Positions 11,288-22,300 of a DNA stretch of 64,000 nt are shown piece by piece. The first letter of the stretch is position 1; each line of letters starts with the position of its first letter. The notes under the pieces are model-generated. The model was given only the letters and a program-made list of their open reading frames with translations, did no database searches and was not told the DNA's origin. The translations under genes were made by a program, and so were the position numbers. The stretch covers positions 18,864,994 to 18,928,993 of the forward strand of contig CM046869.1 of the NCBI GenBank assembly GCA_025617745.1. Reading direction: 5' to 3'. The DNA is from Heliocidaris erythrogramma (taxonomy: Eukaryota; Echinodermata; Echinoidea; Camarodonta; Echinometridae).

Positions 11288-11909
11288 TGCTAGGAGTCCA
11301 CTGGGCCGGCGCCAGTTGGTGCCAGTTCGCGCCAAAGATTATGTGATTGGCGCGTAGTGGCTCGCTGTGGCGCCGAATTAATGTCCGCTCGGCATGTGTC
11401 GCCAAGTGGAATAAACTGGGTGCCATATGGCGTGCGCCAAATGCCACCCGGCTTGCTCCAAAATGTTGCGCCAATTTGCGCCATTACACGGCCATTTGAT
11501 TCCAAAATTCACCCTGTTGGCGCCATTCGCGCCAATAGACGGCTACTTTGCGGCACTTGGTGATTAGTTTGTGCCAAAGGTCGCCAAATTGGTTTGAACT
11601 TGCCGCCACTTGCCGACTATATGAAAATCTTGCAAGTAGTGTGAGAAAGTCCTGCGATGCCGCCCTGCATTTATAGGCGGCAAGTGGCGCTGAATGGCGG
11701 GCAACCAGGTGGCATTTGGCGCGAAGTAGTCACCAATCGGGTGCCGTTTGGCTCTCGCCACTGCAAATTTGGTGCCACCACGAGCCAGTTGGGAGGCAGT
11801 TTGAGCCACTACACGCCACTAGGCACCTTATTGGCGACACTAGGCGCCACAGCAAATTGCATTGGCGCAAACTGGCACCAACTGGCGCCGGCCCAGTGGA
11901 CTCCTAGCA
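11288..11909. mobile_element. 622-bp GC-rich foldback element
   Basis: Perfect or near-perfect terminal inverted repeats of about 40 bp: it starts TGCTAGGAGTCCACTGGGCC and ends with the reverse complement CTCCTAGCA. The interior is dominated by the word ggcgcca and relatives (tggcgcc, gtgccattt), so its GC content is far above the surrounding DNA. Flanks read TAA on the right and ttTAA on the left, which could be a 3-bp TAA target duplication as in PIF/Harbinger elements; this is weak. No transposase frame is present. Confidence 0.8.
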
Positions 11910-12062
11910 TAATACGCGTTATGAATAAATGGTCCTAATGCATAGCGGTCCTTATGACCAGCGAGGTTTCCCCGTAAGTATAAGTACTTTATATATTACT
12001 ATTTATAGGACTCCTCACAAAACAGCCCATGAAAATGAAAACGTCGGTCTTGTGTGCCCTCT

Positions 12063-12200
12063 GGGGAGCGTTTCATCAAGCGTTTTGTCAGTGAATTTTA
12101 CTGACAAATTTGCTCTCAGCCAATGAGATGCAAGGATTTCAGTAGCTTATAACAGTTGTCGGTAAAAATCACTGAGAAAACGCTTGATGAAACGCTTCCC
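12063..12200 (+). mobile_element. 138-bp MITE, second copy
   Basis: Same family and length as 1290-1427, in opposite orientation by its core (ctctcagccaatgagat). The left end is GGGGAGCGTTTCATCAAGC; the right end is gcttgatgaaacgcttccc with one substitution. Confidence 0.85.
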
Positions 12201-13106
12201 TGGTCACTTCTCAGAGGATTCACTAGACCGAAGATCCACGAGACTGACATAATTATTTCTATATTTCCTTAGGTATTCTTTCTTTTCTTGGTGTCGTGGG
12301 CTGTCAGTATCGCGGGCCGTCCGTCTCATGAACCTTTTGGAATTTTCTCCTTAAATTTTATATTTTCTTAATAATGTATTATTTTGTTTCCTCTGTCATT
12401 TTGCATCCATGCATGGGCTGTCGGTCTACTGGGATGGCCCAATACTACTCTGGTGGCTTTCCTATAAACTCAATCATTTTGTATCTCAGATTTAGAGCAT
12501 TGAAATTAACTTAAAATTAGATGCAGTATCGCAATTGTAATCTGAAATTTGAAAGCTCAATGTGACTATCCTTGCCACCATATTTTACTGTGCTTCTAAT
12601 CTAAGTCCATTTACTTTTTCTAGGAACATATCTTTATCAAGTATTCCTTATAACTGTGCAATATATAGAATAACATAACAATATACAATATAAACCATGA
12701 ATATAATAACAACATACAACCCACTTTAATTATACAGGACGAAATGACAAATAAAATCTGTTTTAGAGCAAAATAATATTTATAATTATAATATCAAATG
12801 ATGGGGACTTTTTGTTTTTAACGTAGATGTAATGGTCTAAGGAACAATACTACCTTAACATTCATTAAATAGAACTGATTAAAATTCTTACTATGAGCAC
12901 AGTTTTAAAGCAATGAGCATTCATGAAAATCATAAGCACATAATTTGAATGCACAAAATAATGCAGAAAATCTGCGAATTTGCCGTTCAGATGCACATAC
13001 ATGATTTCGAAAGCGTATAGTTGGATGTTCGTATTGCACTACTAGTATTGAATTCGTGTGAGGCCGAAGGTTTTGTCAAGGTGAAATATCATACGTGAGA
13101 ACATTA
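12201..13106. other. Intergenic, nothing recognised
   Basis: AT-rich. Two spaced copies of a short motif (gggctgtcagta or gggctgtcggtct) at about 12299 and 12416 are the only repetition I noticed. Confidence 0.5.
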
Positions 13107-14009
13107 TTAAAGGAGAATTAAGCCCTGATTACAAATTTACTTATATTGGAAGGTGTAATATATTCCTACTTATTGGCCTAAATCATTTTCTAATAAGATA
13201 TCAGAAAAGGGTATAAATAAAGATATTCCAACACCCGGTATCGTCTCCTACTCATTTACATGGGGGCTGCCATTTCCTTGCTGATTTGGAGTTGTACATG
13301 AACCATTGAGAAATGTTCCAGTCAGGAAGATATTTTGAATCCAAATCCTAAATTGATTTTCTTCATTACCTAAAATCCCATATGTGACGGAAAACATAAA
13401 GTGGGTGGTTAAATGTATTATACAAATTAAATCTTTATAATGATACTTTTAAATTGTCTGGCTTTGCTTAACAAAAATCTTGGGTTTGCCAAACAGAGCA
13501 GAACATAATATATGCAGCATGCATTCTGACTTTTCAAGTCCATTATCCGAAAGCAGGTGAATGCATAGTTTGCCGCTATAGATGCTCAGGGAAGAAGCAT
13601 CCATAAAATTTGAATTAATTTGCTCCGTCCCATACGTCCAGTATCGAGAAAATAGATTTCTATTAAGCGAATATCGATTTTCAACAGAAATATATAAGGA
13701 AATCTTCAGTTTAAAAATAAATTGACATATCTATTCTATATTTTTAATCTCCAATGGGTTTTTAATTTCGAAAAAGGCAATTGAGCATTTGGATTAAGAA
13801 AATCTTCTTGTACACATAAACAAAATGGCAGCCCCCATGTGCTGCTAGCAGACGATGCATATTGCTAGCAGATGGTAAATTTTTCTCAGAAAAATTTGAT
13901 TCGTATCGATCTCGTATATTTTGACGCGAAGCCATATAGTCTAACAAGTAGGAATAAATAACACATTTGAACACTATCGTCTTTATTTTTGAGCGTAATT
14001 CTCCTTTAA
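13107..14009. mobile_element. ~900-bp TIR element, TTAAAGGAGAATTA ends
   Basis: Starts TTAAAGGAGAATTAAGCCC and ends with gcgTAATTCTCCTTTAA. Subterminal blocks are also inverted: catgggggctgccat near 13260 against atggcagcccccatg near 13824. A diverged relative lies at 59400-60053 with the same tggcagccccc and gctagcagacgat words. It is a long non-autonomous element; the arms flank old, AT-rich filler without an open transposase. Confidence 0.75.
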
Positions 14010-14072
14010 ATTGACCGGGAAAACCTATACATTTAAGTGATCACATCTCTTAGTGACAGAAGTGAAAATTAT

Positions 14073-14477
14073 CACTTCGTCCAATGCCAATTCGTCCAAC
14101 CTCCATTTATCTAATTTTATTTCGCGTCTACACCCACTTCTTCCACCCTCGGTCTAATGGTCATTTTTTCTAATTTTGTGGGGTTTTTATTCAGCTGTCG
14201 ATTCCTCTAATGGTCGTTTTGGCTATGATACTTCTCAGGTAATTCAATATCCATTTGGTCTAAAGACAAAATTCCGACAAACAGCCGAAAGGCGCTTTTA
14301 AAAATGGCTGTTAGATCACATGATAGGAATGACTTGCGTGCAAAATGATGTATAATATTGACTCTAAGAATAATGTTCCATTTAAACCAATTCGGATAAC
14401 AGACGGCCTATGAATAGACGAGGTGGATTCAGCTAGATACCATGCAGACGAAGTGGCATTGGACCAACAGGCAATAC
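14073..14477. repeat. Inverted repeat of TTCGTCCAATGCCA motif
   Basis: cacttcgtccaatgcca at the left is inverted as gacgaagtggcattgga at the right (14446-14464). Between are several degenerate repeats of words like ctaatggtcattt. It looks like a small foldback with internal tandem structure. Confidence 0.55.
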
Positions 14478-14695
14478 AATCACACTAATAATTGTGCCCA
14501 AAACACGACTATCTGGCATTCCTCTGAAAATTTAAAAGTATCGTTGCGCCTCTGCGAATCCGGACGATCTGTACAAGGAACAAGAAGGAACCAAAAAGAC
14601 TTAAAACGACTCTTATTTCAGTAATACACTGGAGAAGTCTAATAATGACAATCTTCGTATATAGCTAACAGTATACAAATAATGAATGTTTATGA

Positions 14696-14777
14696 GTGCA
14701 ATGGAAAGAATATTTTCATGAGTTGAAAGATGGAATGTTCCATCTTTCAACGAATGAAAATATTCTTTCCATTGCAC
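14696..14777. repeat. 82-bp near-perfect hairpin
   Basis: Two ~40-base arms (gtgcaatggaaagaatat... and its reverse complement) meet with almost no loop at the centre (gatggaatgttccatc). I see only about two mismatched positions per arm. As RNA it would form a long double-stranded stem. It lies immediately left of another inverted pair (14787-15217). Confidence 0.85.
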
Positions 14778-14786
14778 GAATGAAAA

Positions 14787-15217
14787 AAAAATCATTATTT
14801 GTTTTATACAACATCTGAGTAGATCCTATATAAGTGCGTTGTATTATTATTATTATTATTATCCTTGTTATTTGTACAATAAAATAAATATATGTACTTA
14901 CAATTGTCCAGTCATCCATTATGCTTCTTTTCCGGTCAAATGCCAAAGGTTACGGCGCTGGGCCGGTCGCTCGCGAGCGTAAAATAACACATAGATCTAT
15001 GGGCAAAGTCCGGTAGTATCATTACGTGCGCTGTATCGCAGCCGCGCATTACACTGAAAAGGTCGAGGCGTTGAATGGAAAAAATCGTATGGAACAAAAA
15101 TGCACGGTAGCTAGCGCTAAACCATGGAATGGAACAAATATTTAATAACATGTGACCTATTATTCTCCAATCAAATTACAAGGATCTACTCAGGTGTTGT
15201 ATAAAAGAAAATCATAG
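14787..15217. mobile_element. Small inverted-repeat element with GC-rich core
   Basis: About 35-bp arms: ttatacaacatctgagtaga near 14804 and tctactcaggtgttgtataa near 15185. The core includes an ATT microsatellite (about 14843-14862) and a more GC-rich patch (cgctgggccggtcgctcgcg, about 14956). No coding frame. Confidence 0.6.
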
Positions 15218-15593
15218 TCGGAATGTGGTTAAATTTTGTTATTGTTTTCTTTGCAGTTCCAATGTTGATACATTAGGATTACGGCAGTATGATTAAGACT
15301 TTTACTTGTTCTCAGGTCCACAGTGAACTACGCAAAACTCTCATAAAATCATTTAATGCTCGTAAGGTAGCGTCTACACTATGATTAGACGTCTTTGTCT
15401 TTTAATTTTAATGGTATCTGCAAGAGCGTAGAATTTTACTATCACTAAATCATTATGATGAAAATTAAGACCATCCCGTATATAGCAAAGACTGGCTACG
15501 CTGGATTTATTTTGCTTTTTGCCCTTTCCCAATACATTGTTACTGTGCCTAATGGTTAAAATGTGAAGGGGATGAACGTCAAAAATGTGAAAA
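15218..15593 (-). other. 3' flank/UTR of the NXPE-like gene
   Basis: Lies downstream of the NXPE-like stop codon on the minus strand. Apart from the candidate polyadenylation signal at 15506-15511 nothing else is recognised. Confidence 0.5.
15506..15511 (-). promoter_or_regulatory. Candidate polyadenylation signal for the NXPE-like gene
   Basis: AATAAA on the minus strand, about 83 bases after the stop codon at 15594-15596. Position is right for a last-exon signal, but AATAAA is common in AT-rich DNA. Confidence 0.4.
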
Positions 15594-16381
15594 TCATGAT
15601 ACATAATGATTTGAGATATATGTCAGGAGTTGGTTGCTGAGATTGTCTACGTGCGGACCTGTAGGGTGGATGGAGTCTTTGTCAAATTGGGCATTTGTCA
15701 TGTCCCAGGCATCTATGAAACCGACGTTTTCATAAGCCAGGACTTCATTCCGCATCCTCATGTCAAGATCTCTGGCGGTCCAGTCACTGGATCTAAGGTA
15801 ATGGTCCATGTTGCGATGTTCCCTCGTGTTACTGTTCTTCCAAACCACTAAAGTTCGTGGACTGCGCTCATGGAGTCGTCTCACAGCCTTCAACACGTCG
15901 TGAACGCGCCTCTCGTAGTACCACGGTGGGAACGGACCGAAGTGCGCCCACAACGACAAAACCAAAACAGTGTTCTCGCCGCCGTCTATTTCATTTATCA
16001 AATTTGCCAGGTACTCTGTTTTAGAAACGTTTGCCCACGATTTTCTTCCAATTGGATTCCCGTGGAAGTGAAATAGGAAACTGATATTGTTCGTGCTGTC
16101 TCTTGCTGTTGTCGGCCCTGTGTACCAACTCGGGTCCTTTTTCGCTGGTTTAGTATTTAACTTAAACACTTCTGCGTAATACTGGAATAACTGCCGAATG
16201 GTTGAATCCCCGAAGAGATAGACAGTTTTATCTTTTAAGATGAGGGATGTGCTCTTTTTCTTGAATTGTAGTATACGGCACTGGGCCGAGTGGTATTGTT
16301 TACCCCCAGTAAAAACCGGCGACTTGTGGTTTTCCAAAATGGACCATTGGCTTACAAGGTGGGAGTTCATTCAATGCGCCT
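15594..16381 (-). CDS. NXPE-like: NXPE-like exon 5: GFYW linker and GDS/DxxH catalytic domain
   Basis: The acceptor is cacag before 16381 (an alternative acagag, two bases on, fits only the shorter exon 4). The first frame reads GALNELPPCKPMVHFGKPQV then AGFYWG and stops; the next frame, from the same place, reads GKQYHSAQC and continues open to the stop at 15594-15596. The two parts match adjacent conserved blocks of the family (PPCKPG..., SGFY...W.SLQC), so the switch is a one-base frameshift in a run of five C (G on the coding strand) at 16303-16307. Downstream blocks are KDKTVYLFGDSTIRQLFQYY, VLSLWAHFGPF, TLVVWKNSNTREH and DSIHPTGPHVDN. The Ser of GDS and the Asp/His of DSIHP are the expected catalytic residues. 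Confidence 0.88.
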
Positions 16382-19300
16382 CTGTGTACTATGGACTCTT
16401 TACCTGTGATAAGGATTAAAAAACAAAAACCCATAGCAATCATGCTGATGGTGATGACGATGATGAATGACAATCATACTACTAAAGCTACTACTATATA
16501 CTAGCTAAATTAATATTGCATACATATCCGTCCCATTGCCATGGAAATGCGCATACAAAGTACGAGCTGCCCTCAGACGCTGAAAACATTATAAAGGTAT
16601 ATTTCTGTCAGTAATTTCAAAGAACCAAATCTAACTGACTTTAGAGAAACAATTATGAAACAATTGCATCTTTTCTTATCCTGCCCCAGATTTATAATCA
16701 GTATTTTAAAAAATTTAATAAAAGGTTTTTGATATAATTATGATAGATGTGTCGTAGTCAGCGGACTTTGGATCGCATGATACGTGGCTCGAGTCCCTGT
16801 CAAGGTGGCAAGACTTGATCTACGTTTTTTTCCACTCTCGACTCCAGTGAGGTAAACAGGCACATAAAAAAATCATTTAATATTTGAGGCCCTTATCATG
16901 GTATCTCGGCTAAAGCCAGTATAGTGATATGATATTTAATGTCCAATCACATTATGTATTTGTATACAGTAGTATAGAGGTGCACTATATAGCACACTAT
17001 ACACTATAAGCGGGTGCTCCATTGTGCCAACATTAATATGAAAATACGTAACAAGCAATATATACATAATCACTTTATAACGGGGGGGGGGGGGGGGGGG
17101 GGGTCATCTGTCGCTTTCAGGACCCGCCACTTACACTTACCTGGCAAATGATGAACTACAATGGTGTTTTCAGGTCCTGTTATCCTTTGGTCATTCCTGG
17201 AAATTGTGCAAATATGAATCAAGGTTAGGCATTTTATCACTGGTCCAACTCAAAATAGGTGAACGTTTGTTATTTTGTTTTTTAATTGGGTGGTCTATAT
17301 TTGCTCTCGAGTCTGCCAAGATGTAATCTGATCTATTCTACCCCTAAAAATTCAGTTATGATCATAAGTGGAAGAATGGAAAAGCGAATAGAGCTGAAAG
17401 GGTGGGGAGACATAAAGGACAGAAAATGTCAGGACCTTTGGATCCTTACCAACGCCAACCTCCTCCCCGGGTGAGTCTTGGAGAGCCGGCTGGATTACCG
17501 AAAACATATTCCGTCGGACCCCCTCCCCCTTCTGTCTATCCCCGATGCGCTCCTGTGAGACATTTCAAAATACATGGATTTTCTTCTTCTTCTTCTTCTT
17601 CTTCTTCTTCTTCTCCTCCTCCTTCTCCTCCTTCTTCTTCATCTTCTTTCTCTTCTTCTTCTTCTTTCTCTTCTTCTTCTTCTTCTTCTTCTTCTTCTTT
17701 CTTCTTCTTCTCCTTCTTCTTCTCCTTCTTCTTCCCCTTCTTCTTTCTTCTTCTTTTTCTTCTTCTTCTCCTTCTTCTTCTCATTATGCATACAGTAATG
17801 TAGGGAGTTCCTGCAGCGTTTCTTCCCTCAATTCTATTTTGGTACTTGTTTTATAATGTGATTTTCATTTAATTTGTATTTCATTGTTTAAAAACTTGTT
17901 TCCATTTGAAAAGTTTTTATCATTATATGGTAATGTTTTTTTTCTTTGAAATTAATTGTTATTTTACATTTTTAATTACTGGAAATAATTTTACATATGT
18001 TATTGTAATTAGTTGTAAATAAAGTGCCATTTGAAAAGTCAAAAGTCTTCTTCTTCTTCTTCTTCTCTTTCTGGTTGTGTTCAATGTCTTTTTAAATAAT
18101 CCGAAGAGGAAATCAACTGCCTCTTACGGAATTCAAAATTCCCCCGCCCCGACTTAGCTCTTCAATACTTATCAAATGAAGTACAATTATCATTCCTGTC
18201 AAATATCATGTTTCTTCCCTTAAACTGACACTGTTTTCTGACGATAACGTATGCTTACGTATGCTTATACTTTAGATAAAACAATAATCATAAAATTAAG
18301 AGAACATCGTGTGCCTCATATTGTATTTTTCTACTTCATTACTCGTTAACATAAGTCATTGTATAATATATGCAGAAATAATTATTACATTATTATTTGT
18401 CCACTATATACATAGTCCTGCATGAAAACGAAGATAAGATTTATTTTTTGTGCAATCGAACTGAACCCCAAGATTGCCATGCTATAACGACATATTTATC
18501 GTCAAACGAGGCCAGCTTAGTTTATCATATTGTGTTTCATTTATTATATACCGTATACCGGGATAATAGGCCTTTGATTGGTCAAAACTGGGGGCGTGAA
18601 TTATATATGGACTGCTAGCCAAAAATATTATATGGTAAATAACTATACTGTGTTTGCGTGAATATTGCAAGGAAACAATGAATGCGCACGAATTAACACT
18701 GGATACACCACTCAAACTTATAGATAGGTTAATATTCCTGCGACCAAATACATTTTGACAGGTAGTGATTTCTAAAAAATTTAAATGTGGGGTGCGGTTC
18801 ATAAAAAAACAAATATTAGGTACGTTCACACGTAGAGCGATAGCATCGATGCTATCGAGGAGTCGATGCTATTTTGGTGAAGACCAGATAGTGTCGAGAT
18901 CAAACGCTGTCTAAACGCAGATAGTCACGAGATAGAAGCGAGTTTCCAAACTATTCTTGCAGCGAGTTTAGCAGGAGTAAATCTCAGGATCCAGCGACAA
19001 AGCATCGACGCTTTGCGGTAGACCACCCACCGCCCTTGTGACTATTTGTCGTGTGAGCGCAATCGCTGCTATCTTCACTCGCTGCTATTATAATTATATC
19101 TATTTCATGTGGTGCTATAATATAATGCAATGTATGTATTCATGTGATGTACCCTCTTCCCTACTTTTTTTTCTTCTATTATCATTCTGTCTGTTTCATC
19201 TGGTACTGTAATGTAATGTATGTATTCATGTGATGTATATAGGGGTATAGTAGGGTAATGTGTATACTGTGTGGTAAGGAAGGGGGTTGTTTTTTTGTTT

Positions 19301-22300
19301 TGTTTTTTTTTTGGGGGGGGGGGGGCGGGTTCCTTCTTTTTATCTTTTTCTTTTTTATATATGTGACCAGGCACCACAAAACCACCCAAAAGTCGCACTG
19401 TGTGATTTTCAGTTAGAGATCAATCAATGTGTTTTGGTTGGCATGCATGGTCAAATTTTAGTTTTGGGTATTTCCTGAAAGAGTATACTTTTTTCTAAGT
19501 AATCTAAAATGTGGAGGCACCAAAGAATCTAGAAGTGGTATTTTTGCCAGCTTTTTATCAGACTTATGTGTGTCTTCTCTGGATTTTGTTGTATTACTTT
19601 TCTTTTTCACGACCCTGAATACTTGTCTCATTTTAATCCCCCATAAATTTCCCGGAGTATTGTGCACTATGATAAACAGGATATGTCTAAGTAGTATGCC
19701 AAGTTTTAGGACAATCTGATAATCCCTTCATAGAAATTTTCATTGAGTTCTAATCTTCCTTTTGTCACCTTAGCACAACATTTTGCAAGTCAGAGTGCTT
19801 CAATAGACCGCAAACTTTAAACCCTTATTAAGAAGTAACATTATGAGGGACTGTGCATTCTTCTCTTTGTACATTGAGTTATGAACATCCAATAAGTTAT
19901 ATATCATTTTAAAGCTGAGAAACTGCTCTTTCAGAATCAGACCTTAACTAAAGTATGATGTGGTCTTTAGATATTGATTTACATACGTTACCAGAGAATA
20001 TAGTGTGCATGCATGTGTTTTATTTTGGCATAAGATTGGAGTTCAGTCAATTTTGACATGTACAAGGTTTATTTAAAATTAAGTATTATAAGACATGTAT
20101 TTGCTACTTGATTGTATTATCGATATTTCAAATGAATTGTTATTGTGTTATTATGTTCATTTATGAAGGCAAATAAAATATTATTCAAAACAAAAGCTTC
20201 GCATCATATGACCCCTGTACACAAACTTCCGCGCGTTTGACCATGCATACCAATTATACTCGGGTCACTCTGTGTGGCGCAGTAATTATTGTTTTGGCAG
20301 CGGGTGAGCGATGAATAGTCACGAGTGGGTGATAGAAGCAAGTCGATCACGGCCTGTCTGAACGTACTGGAAATATTTTTGAAACTTACATAGCATTGAT
20401 GCTAACATAGCATCGATGCTATGTACTACGTGTGAACATAACTATTGACTGCTCATTTATCAGGTCACGATCAAAACTGTAGCCCTCGGTGATGATGGGG
20501 TCTATAATACTCTATATGCCCCGAGACGCACAATGTCAATATCACCTCGGGCTGATAGTTTTAACCGCATGAACCGTGCCCCTCAAAACTATTAATATTT
20601 GTACAATATCATATTTCCATATTCAATCTGTTAAACATCTTAGATATTAAAATAAATTACCAGGTAAAAGCCAGTTCTTCAAGGGTGGATGTGTTAACTT
20701 TACGAGTACCAATGTAGCTTTCGCTGTGCTGGACTTTCCGATCGCTGCATGAGAAATTACGTGGCTTCACACAGAACCATGGTGCACCGGTGGTGGCGTC
20801 TGTGAAGTTGCACGTCTCGTTCTGTCCTCGTTTGAAATGTGACAAGAGTACAAGAAAATTAAGTGAACATTGATCACTGAAGGCCGGTATCTAATCTAAT
20901 CCGAATTACTTTATGTTACTATATATAGGAGCCTAATCATTTACAAACAATGATTTTATTTAGGCTCCCCACATTTTCAATTTCAATTTTTTTTTGCCAG
21001 TCGTTCCTATATCTCTCGAAACTTTCTTCCTATTTACCGTCCATTGTACTTGATTTGATTTCTTTACCCGTATGTTTTGAAATTGACAGTTATGCTTTTA
21101 AAATCTGAATTGTTTTTTATGTAAGAGTGGAACAAATAAACTTCAAACTTCAAACTTCAATAATGATATTCTGATTTGTTCATGTTAAAGGCGATGTATC
21201 TATGTTTAATTTGATATAAAATTATTTGTATTACATACTGTATTATTCTTGTTAAATAACACCTGAACTTTGAGACATGAATCTAATCTAGTATCCACAT
21301 GTATTTCAACGAAAAACGAGTGTACAAAATGTATAAATTCTGGATGAAATATGATTAATTGTGCATCAAATTGCAGAGAAGTATATTGCCTTAAAATTGG
21401 CATAGTGATAAGTCATGTTTGTTGAAGCGTGACTAATCACAACATGGTATGAAAATGAGCATTCTTGTGATTAATGGACCGTAACTCATCAATTCCGACC
21501 GAACATGACTTGTCACTATGTCCATCTTAACGACGATATAATTTTCTTTTAGTTGATGTACAATTATTCATTGTGTTTCATTCCATAGTACTTTGTATGA
21601 ATTTCTCAGCGTTTCCAAATAAGTATTGGCTACACTGTACATGCTCTAATAATTAAACGGAAAGTTTTCCATTGATTTTAGGTGATGTCACTCTCCCATG
21701 GCGGGTCGAGACCCTGACGCAGCCCTACGTCAGCAAATCACTCCTCGTATGCACCTTATAAAAATATCACATGATTAGATCAGACAATATTTTATGTGGA
21801 GCAGATCCGGTGACTCCGATTCAAAATTAAATACATTAATTTCCAAAGGTTTCTGTTCTGCTGTTTTCCATAGTCGATTTCCTTCGTTATTGGCGAACAA
21901 ACAAGCGTAGAATTGGTAGGATGAAACATTCGGAGGCACCGGATCTGCACGTCATTTGTTTGACGTAGGACTGCGTCAGGGACTGGCGCGATATTTGACG
22001 CGCCATAGCAGGCATGAAACTTTCGGGAACTTGGGCCACTCGCCAATTCGCGCAAGCTTCATGCACGCGAATACTTCTATACGGGCCTTACCCTCGGTAT
22101 TGACTCTATAAGCGCGTTCAAGTGAATGTTACAGTAGGTTACTTCGGCTTTCTTTGGATCCTTGGAATAAAACATGCTGCTGAAATGAGCCCTAATCACT
22201 CCTTCCGTCTGGAGTCTCCTCAGCACGTAATTGGCTTCACTTGCATGAACCAGGTTTACCTTGATCCCTACCAACCCTGCCCACTTCAACGTAAAAATGG

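Noticed and set aside
17402..17803. 133-residue and antisense frames rich in Ser/Phe/Leu/Arg/Glu
   Set aside because: They are translations of the (CTT)n microsatellite and its surroundings.
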